Below, one piece after another: positions 5,223 to 11,349 of a stretch of DNA of 15,165 nt (position 1 is its first letter; each line of letters begins with the position of its first letter). The notes beneath the pieces are model-generated. The model did not search any database. It was given only the letters and a program-made list of their open reading frames with translations, and was not told the origin of the DNA. A program made the position numbers and the translations under genes. The DNA is from an uncultured Lachnospiraceae bacterium. GTDB taxonomy: Bacteria; Bacillota; Clostridia; Lachnospirales; Lachnospiraceae. Where the stretch lies: positions 1 to 15,165 of the forward strand of contig CANPZR010000034.1 of assembly GCA_947589175.1 (NCBI GenBank), written 5' to 3'.

Positions 5223-5343
5223 TTTCAAGCATAAATTTCCCTTTCAAAAAGTCATAGTATTCTGAAGAATGGCATACTTCTATCTGCAGTTTCTGGCTTT
5301 AATATTCCAGTCAAAGGATCTGCCCCCTTCCAGTTAGCGCTAT
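5223..5343. other. Decayed sequence upstream of antitoxin tail 3
   Basis: The minus strand has short open pieces in different frames (ANWKGADPLTGILKPETADR; IEVCHSSEYYDFLKGK) that look like former coding sequence, but none has a start and all are interrupted. I cannot name the parent genes. Confidence 0.3.
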
Positions 5344-5949
5344 TTAATCAGCATTAGCGCAAAACTCAAATATATCTATTTGTCCAATCTTTTTCATTAA
5401 TTTAACAGCTTTTGCATACCTAATATCTTTAATTATTAAACACGGTAATTCTTTGGATAATGCTAATAATTGCGAACTGGAAATATCTAAATTAAAAGCT
5501 TTTTTTATCTTTATCAAATCCTTAATTCCATTGACCGGCATTTTTATCAGAAAAACATTTCCCTCCTGACTGAATTTAATAGCATCTTCTTTTTCCTTAA
5601 CGCAAATTTGACATTCATCTTTATACCATTCACTAAAATTTGGGATTTTGCAGAAAGGTGATTCAATATCATAATCCGACATATCAACACAAATCACTTC
5701 CTCTGCATTCGGAACCTGTTTCATCAAAAACACGAGACCTCCTCCATCATCGCCAATTGCTAGATAGTCATGCTGATACATCTGAACTTGTAAATCATCA
5801 TTCATTTGTTTTAATTCATCTAATGAATATAAAATTGTTCCTCCATCAAAACTTATTCCATTATTTACTTTTAAAAATTCTTTATATTGCGTAGGTATAA
5901 CTAATTTATGCTTACTTTCAAAATCATTAAATTGTTCAATGATATTCAT
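5344..5949 (-). CDS. SMI1/KNR4 (SUKH) family immunity protein
   Basis: 201 residues. The N-terminal part (FNDFESKHKLVIPTQYKEFL, then KVNNGISFDGGTILYSLDEL, and later YLAIGDDGGGLVF) is the signature of the SUKH/SMI1-KNR4 fold, used widely as the immunity partner of polymorphic and contact-dependent toxins. Residues from about 138 (NGIKDLIKIKKAFNLDISSS, then QLLALSKELPCLIIKDI) look like a ribosomal L7/L12 C-terminal-type alpha/beta tail, sometimes appended to such proteins. Three bases upstream lies the stop of a fragment that may be the toxin's C-terminus, the usual toxin-then-immunity order. The start lacks a strong ribosome binding site (GGGGG 14-18 bases upstream), consistent with coupling to the lost toxin gene. 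Confidence 0.75.
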   Translation of the reverse strand: MNIIEQFNDFESKHKLVIPTQYKEFLKVNNGISFDGGTILYSLDELKQMNDDLQVQMYQHDYLAIGDDGGGLVFLMKQVPNAEEVICVDMSDYDIESPFCKIPNFSEWYKDECQICVKEKEDAIKFSQEGNVFLIKMPVNGIKDLIKIKKAFNLDISSSQLLALSKELPCLIIKDIRYAKAVKLMKKIGQIDIFEFCANAD

Positions 5950-5952
5950 TAT

Positions 5953-6057
5953 TTATTTAAATGCCCCCAATCCATCAAAATATTTATAAGCATCCTTAAG
6001 TGATACAATTAACCAATTCTTACTATTTTCCTGATTTCCTCTAATAAACAGCCTCAT
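5953..6057 (-). pseudogene. C-terminal remnant of a probable polymorphic toxin
   Basis: The minus strand is open for about 34 codons from ATG 6057 to the stop at 5953 (MRLFIRGNQENSKNWLIVSL, then KDAYKYFDGLGAFK). The stop is three bases before the SUKH start. The position suggests the very end of the toxin that the SUKH protein neutralised. It has no ribosome binding site of its own and the rest of the toxin is absent. I cannot assign a toxin class. Confidence 0.4.
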
Positions 6058-6140
6058 GCATCCTTTTCGGCCAGTTCGTTTCTTTCATTATAGCGGTACC
6101 CTCCGGTCACGTCAACTCCATCGCCGCTGTACCGCTCCTT
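6054..6140 (-). pseudogene. RHS/YD-repeat-like remnant
   Basis: In the frame next to the toxin tail, the minus strand reads GDGVDVTGGYRYNERNELAE, then KDA-stop. Y-x-Y-N-x-x-N-x-L resembles the YD/RHS repeat motif of large secreted polymorphic toxins. It overlaps the start of the 5953-6057 frame, as expected if one frameshift separates the RHS shell from its toxic tip. Only one motif is present, so this is suggestive. Confidence 0.35.
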
Positions 6141-6325
6141 CTCCCCCCTGTCCCTATTGTGACATTTTAATTTGAGTTTGTCCGATAACTACCGTCAAAA
6201 CCGAAAACTGCAATCCCTTTTTCATTCTGGTATTCAATTTCTCCGTTGTGCCTGACATTACTGAATAGCGGAAAGCCTTGATTTTACTGCATTTTTTGAT
6301 GTTGCGTCTGGCACGTCCTTCTTCA
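6141..6325. other. Intergenic stretch without a recognisable gene
   Basis: I see no credible start, ribosome binding site or conserved protein motif on either strand here. The base composition is mixed, and the stretch probably consists of junk between rearrangement endpoints. Confidence 0.3.
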
Positions 6326-6367
6326 GTAGGACAACATGGAAATTAAATCATAGCTTTTCAAGAAATT
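6326..6367 (-). repeat. Relic of the type I toxin promoter region
   Basis: This 42-bp stretch matches 3395-3436, the promoter region of the Fst-like toxin, with about three mismatches (GTAGGACAACAT, then CTTTTCAAGAAATT). The -10 is degraded from TATAAT to TTTAAT, and the toxin reading frame is missing. It abuts the 166-aa gene directly, whereas the intact par-like locus lies 130 bp from the 86-aa gene of block B. Confidence 0.6.
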
Positions 6368-6368
6368 A

Positions 6369-6869
6369 TTATTTATCTGTGATAATCCTGTCCGCAATAA
6401 TTCTATCTGCAATCTGTTCCAAGGACGAGCTTCGCTCCATGCCGACCAGATCCGGATAAAAGATGTAGTCGCTCAAATTTTCCAACCCCGTATTAACCTC
6501 TAAAAATTTGAGCCAATAGTCCATGTCTGCATCTATTATATCTGCATTTTCTTTGATATAGGATCCGCTAAAAACCGTCACGACAATTTTTTTAATCTGC
6601 TCATCTGTCACATCGCATTTTTGAGGCGGGAGCCGGAGCGCCCTTTTTGCCATTGTCTCCAAGCTGGTATAAGACCAGTATTGCCGGAATTGGGAAATCT
6701 TTAGCTTTTTGTTTCCTGTAACCTCTCGCAGCCTTCTCTGCAGTCCCCGCAGTTCCCGCTTTACCTCCGGATCCTCTGAACCCTGATTTTCTTCCATAAT
6801 AGAAGCCGCTTTTTCAATCAGTTCCATGACTTCTGACATTTTTGATTCATCAATTTCTGGTGCTTTCAT
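6369..6869 (-). CDS. 166-aa conserved protein of unknown function (full-length relative of the 86-aa genes)
   Basis: 166 residues, rich in charged helices. The outer parts match the two 86-residue proteins. The inner 80 residues (QGSEDPEVKRELRGLQRRLR, then EVTGNKKLKISQFRQYWSYT, later LPPQKCDVTDEQIKKIVVTV) are found only here. The insert is bounded by ATTTTCTT at 6546-6553 and 6786-6793, and its 240-bp length equals the size difference, so this version is probably ancestral. GGAGG lies 6 bases before the ATG. It follows hicB by 65 bp on the same strand, so it may be a third gene of the hicAB transcript. No domain or function is recognised. Confidence 0.65.
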   Translation of the reverse strand: MKAPEIDESKMSEVMELIEKAASIMEENQGSEDPEVKRELRGLQRRLREVTGNKKLKISQFRQYWSYTSLETMAKRALRLPPQKCDVTDEQIKKIVVTVFSGSYIKENADIIDADMDYWLKFLEVNTGLENLSDYIFYPDLVGMERSSSLEQIADRIIADRIITDK

Positions 6870-6934
6870 TTTCCGCCTCCGATTTCTTGCAGATTAAGTA
6901 TATCAAAATCTTCGCTTGTTTTTTGTAGTTTCAT

Positions 6935-7270
6935 TCATTTCTGAACCATATATCCGATTGCTTCCTCAACTGCTGCATTTAAAGTTTTTCCGTGTTCTAT
7001 CGCATACACAGCAATCGTCCGATGCAGTTCAGGGCTGATTCGCACATTGAATGTTCCTTTATATGGTTGTTCCGGTGCTATGTTCCGTTCTTTGCAATCT
7101 TCAAGATAATCATCTATAACTCTTTGAAAATCCTGCTCTAATTCCTGAACAGAACTTCCCTCATAAGATAACAACGATTTAATACCAATCACTTTTCCAT
7201 AAAGACAGCAGTCCTCTTTCGAATACTCTACCGTCCCATTATAATTCTGATATGACAAAAGATTGCTCAT
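6935..7270 (-). CDS. hicB: HicB family antitoxin
   Basis: 111 residues. The N-terminal half (YNGTVEYSKEDCCLYGKVIG, then IKSLLSYEGSSVQELEQDF) is the HicB partial RNase-H-like fold. The C-terminal part (FNVRISPELHRTIAVYAIEH, then GKTLNAAVEEAIGYM) is a ribbon-helix-helix DNA-binding domain. HicB binds and inhibits HicA and represses the operon. The ATG overlaps the hicA stop (ATGA), so the two are translationally coupled with the toxin gene first, the usual hicAB order. A perfect inverted repeat that HicB could bind overlaps the promoter at 7563-7580. Confidence 0.85.
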   Translation of the reverse strand: MSNLLSYQNYNGTVEYSKEDCCLYGKVIGIKSLLSYEGSSVQELEQDFQRVIDDYLEDCKERNIAPEQPYKGTFNVRISPELHRTIAVYAIEHGKTLNAAVEEAIGYMVQK

Positions 7271-7521
7271 AACAAACCATCCTTCCTTAATTTCTCTATT
7301 ACTTGCTCTAATACATAACGTTTTATTATTCCATTTGGATGCGGTCTATGAAAATTTATGACATCATTACTTCCTTCTTTACAGAACTTTACGCCAGATC
7401 CAGTTCCGCTCTGTTTTAACTCATATCCAAAATATGATAGCAAAGACTTCATCTCATCGAAGGTAAAATCTTTTGGTTTTTTCAGTAATCTTTCTAATAA
7501 TTTATCTTTCTGACTCACCAT
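7267..7521 (-). CDS. hicA: HicA family mRNA-interferase toxin
   Basis: 84 residues, of typical HicA size. The dsRBD-like fold is recognisable from DEMKSLLSYFGYELKQSGTG, SGVKF, and INFHRPHP followed by a closing helix (VLEQVIEKLRKDGLL). HicA enzymes cleave mRNA. In E. coli HicA the active-site histidine lies in a G-S-x-H context; here the corresponding turn reads GSGVKF, so that His is not present and the nearest are in FHRPHP (58, 61). This is the form seen in the branch of the family with GSRV/GSGV turns, as I recall it. ATG 7521 is preferred over an upstream start at 7566 because GGAGGA lies just before it and the promoter's -10 falls between the two. Confidence 0.8.
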   Translation of the reverse strand: MVSQKDKLLERLLKKPKDFTFDEMKSLLSYFGYELKQSGTGSGVKFCKEGSNDVINFHRPHPNGIIKRYVLEQVIEKLRKDGLL

Positions 7522-7537
7522 TCTCCTCCATACTTCA

Positions 7538-7566
7538 ATTATAGGGTAAAAAAACAAATTTTGCAA
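7538..7566 (-). promoter_or_regulatory. hicAB promoter
   Basis: On the minus strand TTGCAA (7561-7566), 17 bp, TATAAT (7538-7543), then GGAGGAG and the hicA ATG. Spacing and hexamers are near consensus. Confidence 0.7.
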
Positions 7567-7580
7567 CTATTTTTAGTTGC
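7563..7580. promoter_or_regulatory. Candidate HicB operator
   Basis: GCAACTATTTTTAGTTGC, a perfect 7-bp inverted repeat with a 4-bp centre, overlapping the -35 of the hicAB promoter. Autoregulation by HicB at such a site is expected for the family; binding here is inferred. Confidence 0.55.
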
Positions 7581-7621
7581 TCTTTTGTCAATTCTTATTT
7601 TTTCCTCTTTTGATTTTCCAA

Positions 7622-9115
7622 CTAAATTTCATCAACTAATCGATATTTTCTATTAGTATTTGTGCCTTCATATTCAACATCCGGCATTTCTTTCAAAAGC
7701 ACTCTGGTGCGTGCAGCACTTAAACCAATCGCTTCCGCTATATCATTTGTTTTTGATAACCCATTTTGGCTCAAATATTCGCGTATCAACCTTCGATTCT
7801 CTTCCGTTTTTCTTCGCTTGTTTTCTTCGCTTGTTTTCTTCGCTTGTTTTCTTCGCTTGCTTTCTTCGCTTGTTTTCTTCGCTTGTTTTTTCACAAATTC
7901 CAAAGTCAAGCGAGTTCTATCCGGATTATAACTTTCCTCAACAACAGGTGCTGTCCAGCCTTCATTTTCCCATACTTGGTAAATATCCGGAATACCACTT
8001 CCTGCTCTCTCGCCTATACCAATCATATTGAACATCTTCATCAACGTCTTATTTCTAGGATCTGAAATTCCTCCACGCAGCATCTGTTTCTTACCAGTGC
8101 GAATACTTCCTGGATTCTCCATAACCAATCTGTCTTCCTCTTTTTTAATCACAACTCCACAAGACAGGAAATAATCTGTATTTACCAAACAATTAACTAA
8201 CGCTTCCCGTACCGCTTTATGAACAGGCGTGTCGTCAATTCGCGTAATTCCATCCAATTTAAATGGTTTCTTAATATCCTTTGCAATTTTGCTATTTACT
8301 CTGAAGAAGAAATCAAAAATATTTCCCGTCCAATCACCAGAACTTGATTGGAGACGATCTGTCCAGCGTATTGTAGGATCAAGCATTTCCCTATAATCCA
8401 AAAAGTACTCCGGGAACTCTCTGACAATATTATATTCTTCTCCAAACATCAGCAGACCGGCTGTTGTAGGATGCAATACACCATCTTCATTATAAGCCGC
8501 AGCGCCAATCTTCACCATATATTCTTCATCTGATAAATTGTGAAAAACATGCTCTGGGCGATAACTTTTATGATGATTTCTATACCCTTTTAAAGACTCT
8601 GTATCAATTACGGAAATATCAAATTGCTCAACAATCTTCATATCTGCTGTTTCTTCAGCCGCATCACGAAGCATAGCTTTAATCTCTGCTTTAGAACAAT
8701 GATAATCACCTTCCCAATCTCTGCGATAGCTGCCACCAAATAAATCATTGTTAATATAAACCGGCTTTTGATCCCGTCTTGCTTTAGGTACATAAATAAC
8801 TAAAATCACATCACCATTAACTTCATAGGATTCTACATTCTTATCTGATAATAAATTAGTACTTATTTTCTTGGTATCATGTAATGTGTTCCATAGATTT
8901 CGCTTCAGTTTAGCAACATCCTTTAAACCCGTAGTGTACCATGAACCATCTTGTCGTTCGCCCACTCCAAGAATAATTACTCCACCATTAGAATTAGCAA
9001 ACGAGGAATATGATTCCCATATTGCTATTGGCAATCCATTTTCTGCCTTTTTTACTTCTCTGCAATTATCTTCTCTGTATTTATCGAAATTCGATAAATC
9101 AAATAATTCAGGCAT
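7622..9115 (-). CDS. AlbA_2/Schlafen-like ATP-binding protein with C-terminal winged helix
   Basis: 497 residues. Domains in order: AlbA_2 (Schlafen AlbA-like; about 10-145) with SFANSNGGVIILGVGE; a linker; a GHKL-type ATPase part (about 290-405) with the N-box EALVNCLVN, ENPGSIR and ERAGSGIPDIYQVW; a Lys/Glu-rich repeat linker (about 412-438); and a winged helix (RRLIREYLSQNGLSKTNDIA, then EAIGLSAARTRVLLKEM). Such proteins are annotated as putative transcriptional regulators or RecG-like and often sit in defence islands; their function is poorly defined. AAGGAG lies 11 bases before the ATG. The linker is encoded by six 13-bp units, so unit gain or loss would shift the frame and remove the winged helix. 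The hicAB promoter begins just downstream. Confidence 0.8.
   Translation of the reverse strand: MPELFDLSNFDKYREDNCREVKKAENGLPIAIWESYSSFANSNGGVIILGVGERQDGSWYTTGLKDVAKLKRNLWNTLHDTKKISTNLLSDKNVESYEVNGDVILVIYVPKARRDQKPVYINNDLFGGSYRRDWEGDYHCSKAEIKAMLRDAAEETADMKIVEQFDISVIDTESLKGYRNHHKSYRPEHVFHNLSDEEYMVKIGAAAYNEDGVLHPTTAGLLMFGEEYNIVREFPEYFLDYREMLDPTIRWTDRLQSSSGDWTGNIFDFFFRVNSKIAKDIKKPFKLDGITRIDDTPVHKAVREALVNCLVNTDYFLSCGVVIKKEEDRLVMENPGSIRTGKKQMLRGGISDPRNKTLMKMFNMIGIGERAGSGIPDIYQVWENEGWTAPVVEESYNPDRTRLTLEFVKKQAKKTSEESKRRKQAKKTSEENKRRKTEENRRLIREYLSQNGLSKTNDIAEAIGLSAARTRVLLKEMPDVEYEGTNTNRKYRLVDEI
7812..7889 (+). repeat. 13-bp tandem repeat, six units, inside the AlbA gene
   Basis: Unit CTTCGCTTGTTTT at 7812, 7825, 7838, 7851 (one T-to-C change), 7864 and 7877, preceded by a degenerate unit at 7801-7811. 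On the coding strand it yields overlapping KKTSEE/SKRRKQ peptide words because 13 is not a multiple of 3 and the frame rotates. All three frames stay open inside the array. Loss or gain of a unit reaches TGA at 7786-7788 or 7743-7745 and truncates the protein. Confidence 0.85.
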
Positions 9116-9139
9116 GCAAATCCCAACTCCTTCTCTGCT

Positions 9140-9156
9140 AAAATATCTAATATTTT
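9140..9156. promoter_or_regulatory. Inverted repeat at the AlbA gene promoter
   Basis: AAAATATCTAATATTTT, a perfect 7-bp inverted repeat with a 3-bp centre, touching the -10 region and lying 24 bp before the ATG. It is a candidate operator, possibly for the protein's own winged helix. AT-rich palindromes are common, so this is tentative. Confidence 0.4.
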
Positions 9157-9180
9157 ATAACTATTTATACTTTTTTGCAA
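9152..9180 (-). promoter_or_regulatory. Promoter of the AlbA gene
   Basis: On the minus strand TTGCAA (9175-9180), 17 bp, TAAAAT (9152-9157). TATAAA at 9154-9159 is an alternative with 15-bp spacing. The ribosome binding site AAGGAG and the ATG follow. Confidence 0.5.
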
Positions 9181-9224
9181 GTACAGATTTTCCGCATCAC
9201 AACCGACAAAGCATGATATATTTT

Positions 9225-10478
9225 TCATCTATCGCACGCCATGAACGCTGCGGCCATACGGTCTGCTTCCCCTCGGCTGATACCATATTTTTTTGCCAAA
9301 TCTCGCCAGTTATTTTTTACAATGCTCTTTATAAAATCCACAATTTGTGTTGCCGTCTCTCTATCCAGCCCATAACAAGGCGCTGCCTCTATTGCCAGTT
9401 CAAAATCAATACTCGAATCATTAGAATCCACATTTAATGACAAATATTTCCCATAAACATCTGGGTTCACATCATAGAGAGGAGATAGTTCCCACCCCTC
9501 ATCCGATACTATAAAACCATGATTTCTAAAATGATCATCTGTATTAGAAACTGCCATGCTGAATACAACCCGCTTCCACAACTCAATTAAATCGCGTTTC
9601 GGCTTTGCTCCACATGCTTTAATAAATGAAACCATCTCCAGATAACTACTTCCATCTGACGCATTTGCTCCATCCTTTTTTCCTAACAATGTCATGGCAG
9701 AAGAAAAATGAACTCTCCGCTCGCCCTCCCGGTCAAATCTTTTAACAAGAAACGTAGTTCCCAATTTGGAAAATCTTTCTGCTTTCGCCTCTGGCACATT
9801 GAGACCGCACATGACAGCAAGTTCATGAACCACCATCTCCCACGCACCCGAATTAAAATCATCCTGTCTGGATGGAAATTTTGCTATCCACAGTTTGCCA
9901 TCCGGCGCCATCACAGAAGCCTTCGGTCTTGCTCCTCCCAGAGATGAGCCCGGTGCAAGTAACTGTTTTAACCATTTATCACTCAATCCGCTGTCATCGT
10001 TTTCAAAAAAAATGGACGCTTGCTCCAGTTCTCTCAAAGAAGTCCACGGAGGAACAGAAAATTTTTCATCATTTGATAAAAAATCCCCCTCCGGATCTGT
10101 CTTAAAGCGAAGTCCCCCCATACGCGACTCATCATACACACCCAAAAGATAATCGCTTTCCATAAGTTTGTCCGGCTTTTCTCCCACTGTTTTCGCCCGA
10201 ATTTCCTCACGCCGATTCAACAGTCTTCTTCCCCATCTGTCCGGACAGGAATCAGCAAACACGCCAAAAATGTTTTTATCATCACTCACATACTGCCTTC
10301 CCCTGTACAGCTGCAGGTCCGGATCCAGTACCATATTGACTTTCTCAATCCATTTTTCTTCATATTCAAAAGAATAAAATTCCCTTCCCCTAGTCTGCTG
10401 AATATATATAACGCCAATCTGTTCATTATAAAAAGACAGGAAATCAGCAAACACATAGATTTTTTTATCATTCCCCAT
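9225..10478 (-). CDS. hipA: HipA family serine/threonine kinase toxin
   Basis: 417 residues from ATG 10478, a usual HipA length (E. coli HipA is 440). Motifs in order: the HipA N-terminal subdomain (1-110, with FGVFADSCPDRWGRRLL); the Ser-containing loop PGSSLGGARPKASV (about 176-189) and Lys in LWIAKFPS (200); GTTFLVKRFDREG (240-252); the catalytic loop MAVSNTDDHFRNHGF (308-322, Asp314/315 region) and the metal-binding PLYDVNP (333-339). HipA kinases phosphorylate aminoacyl-tRNA synthetases (GltX in E. coli) and cause growth arrest; the target here is not known. ATG 10478 is chosen because AGGAG lies 8 bases upstream, within the end of hipB. All key motifs look intact. Confidence 0.9.
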   Translation of the reverse strand: MGNDKKIYVFADFLSFYNEQIGVIYIQQTRGREFYSFEYEEKWIEKVNMVLDPDLQLYRGRQYVSDDKNIFGVFADSCPDRWGRRLLNRREEIRAKTVGEKPDKLMESDYLLGVYDESRMGGLRFKTDPEGDFLSNDEKFSVPPWTSLRELEQASIFFENDDSGLSDKWLKQLLAPGSSLGGARPKASVMAPDGKLWIAKFPSRQDDFNSGAWEMVVHELAVMCGLNVPEAKAERFSKLGTTFLVKRFDREGERRVHFSSAMTLLGKKDGANASDGSSYLEMVSFIKACGAKPKRDLIELWKRVVFSMAVSNTDDHFRNHGFIVSDEGWELSPLYDVNPDVYGKYLSLNVDSNDSSIDFELAIEAAPCYGLDRETATQIVDFIKSIVKNNWRDLAKKYGISRGEADRMAAAFMACDR

Positions 10479-10482
10479 AAGC

Positions 10483-10800
10483 CTATCTCCTCTTATCCAC
10501 TCTTTTCCTGACAGGCAGCCCCAGATCCTGCAATTTGCGTCCAAGCTCGTCATCCTTCGCAACAAGCAATAAATCTTTATCCATATAGTTGAGCGCATGA
10601 AGTACGGCAGCATAACTTCCTATTGATACAGAGGGAGCGCCCTTTTCAATGGACACCAATGTAGCTCTGCTGATTCCCGCCCTTTCCGCTACAAGCTCTG
10701 AAGAAATTTTCCGCCGCAGTCTGGCATATTTTATCTGTAATCCCATTTGCTCTAATATTTTTTGCGTCTCCGGTAATAATATAACAGATCTTTTTGGCAC
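10483..10800 (-). CDS. hipB: HipB-like XRE family antitoxin
   Basis: 105 residues from GTG 10800, with AAGGAG 8 bases upstream. An XRE helix-turn-helix spans about 19-75 (GLQIKYARLRRKISSELVAE, then RAGISRATLVSIEKGAPSVS), ending in a basic tail (GLPVRKRVDKRR). HipB proteins bind HipA and repress the operon. The stop is 4 bp before hipA, and the hipA ribosome binding site is embedded in the last hipB codons, so expression is coupled. Confidence 0.88.
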   Translation of the reverse strand: MPKRSVILLPETQKILEQMGLQIKYARLRRKISSELVAERAGISRATLVSIEKGAPSVSIGSYAAVLHALNYMDKDLLLVAKDDELGRKLQDLGLPVRKRVDKRR

Positions 10801-10823
10801 ATTATCATCTCCTTATGTATATA

Positions 10824-10852
10824 ATATTATACAAAATATCCATATTTGTCAA
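10824..10852 (-). promoter_or_regulatory. hipBA promoter
   Basis: On the minus strand a consensus TTGACA (10847-10852), then TAATAT (10824-10829) at 17 bp or TATAAT (10826-10831) at 15 bp. A short leader with AAGGAG leads to the hipB GTG. Confidence 0.6.
10832..10848. promoter_or_regulatory. Candidate HipB operator
   Basis: CAAAATATCCATATTTG, an imperfect inverted repeat filling the spacer of the hipBA promoter, where bound HipB would exclude RNA polymerase. The site is inferred from symmetry and position only. Confidence 0.4.
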
Positions 10853-10926
10853 TTTTTATTTACATAGTTCTGAAAAAAATAAATTTACAAATAAATTTTC
10901 TAAGAATAAATTTTTTCAAAAACCTA

Positions 10927-10954
10927 TTGACAAATCGAACTTTTCTGTTATACT
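10927..10954 (+). promoter_or_regulatory. Promoter of the tRNA-Val/tRNA-Met operon
   Basis: TTGACA (10927-10932), 16 bp, TATACT (10949-10954) preceded by TG, ending 25 bp before the first tRNA. Confidence 0.65.
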
Positions 10955-10979
10955 AAAGAAGTCGCTTTAATTAGGACAT

Positions 10980-11052
10980 GGGATCTTAGCTCAGCTGGGA
11001 GAGCATCTGCCTTACAAGCAGAGGGTCATAGGTTCGAGCCCTATAGGTCCCA
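10980..11052 (+). tRNA. tRNA-Val (anticodon UAC)
   Basis: 73 nt cloverleaf. Acceptor stem GGGATCT/AGGTCCC; D-arm GCTCAGCTGGGAGAGC; anticodon stem TCTGC/GCAGA with loop CTTACAA (anticodon TAC at 11013-11015); T-arm ATAGG-TTCGAGC-CCTAT; discriminator A. CCA is not encoded. Confidence 0.93.
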
Positions 11053-11062
11053 TTCAAGTTTT

Positions 11063-11089
11063 TCCAGAGATTTTTTAGAAATCTCTGGA
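11063..11089 (+). other. Hairpin between the two tRNAs
   Basis: TCCAGAGATTT pairs perfectly with AAATCTCTGGA around a 5-nt loop. No T tract follows, so it is more likely an RNA-processing stem or attenuator than a full terminator. Confidence 0.5.
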
Positions 11090-11134
11090 GAGGCTTATCA
11101 TATATGTCAGGACAGATGTCTTGGCAGCTTGGAT

Positions 11135-11208
11135 GGCGGGATAGCTCAGTTGGCAAGAGCACACGGTTCATACCCGTGGTGTCGCTGGTTCAAATCCAGT
11201 TCCCGCTA
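11135..11208 (+). tRNA. tRNA-Met (anticodon CAU)
   Basis: 74 nt. Acceptor stem GGCGGGA/TCCCGCT; D-arm GCTCAGTTGGCAAGAGC; anticodon stem CACGG/CCGTG with loop TTCATAC (anticodon CAT at 11169-11171); T-arm CTGG-TTCAAAT-CCAG; discriminator A. The paired first acceptor base argues for elongator rather than initiator tRNA. A CAT anticodon could also be tRNA-Ile2 (lysidine), but the anticodon arm looks like Met. Confidence 0.88.
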
Positions 11209-11218
11209 TTGCGTACAG

Positions 11219-11247
11219 CCCTGGAGATGGTCTTCAGGGTTTTTATT
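11219..11247 (+). terminator. Terminator of the tRNA operon
   Basis: CCCTG (11219-11223) with partial inner pairing to CAGGG (11235-11239), followed by TTTTTATTG. It lies 10 bp after tRNA-Met. Confidence 0.65.
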
Positions 11248-11349
11248 GTATTACAGGGTATTTTTAGATGCGCGGCGACGCTCCGTTTCAGGCGCGAGGC
11301 GCCGATCATTTGAGGATGCTGAAAAAGATTGAAGGAAATGAGGGATACG

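Noticed and set aside
7812..7889. CRISPR-like array
   Set aside because: The units are contiguous 13-mers without spacers and lie inside a coding region.
7662..8065. Three overlapping plus-strand frames across the AlbA gene
   Set aside because: They exist because the 13-bp repeat is open in all frames on both strands. They have no ribosome binding sites and a Phe/Leu/Ser/Cys-rich composition typical of antisense frames.
10980..11052. tRNA-Val as the integration site of the island
   Set aside because: The island lies on the 5' side of the tRNA, no integrase is present, and I find no second copy of the tRNA 3' end in the window.
11104..11332. Plus-strand frames over the tRNA-Met region
   Set aside because: They run through a clear tRNA and its terminator and encode no recognisable protein.
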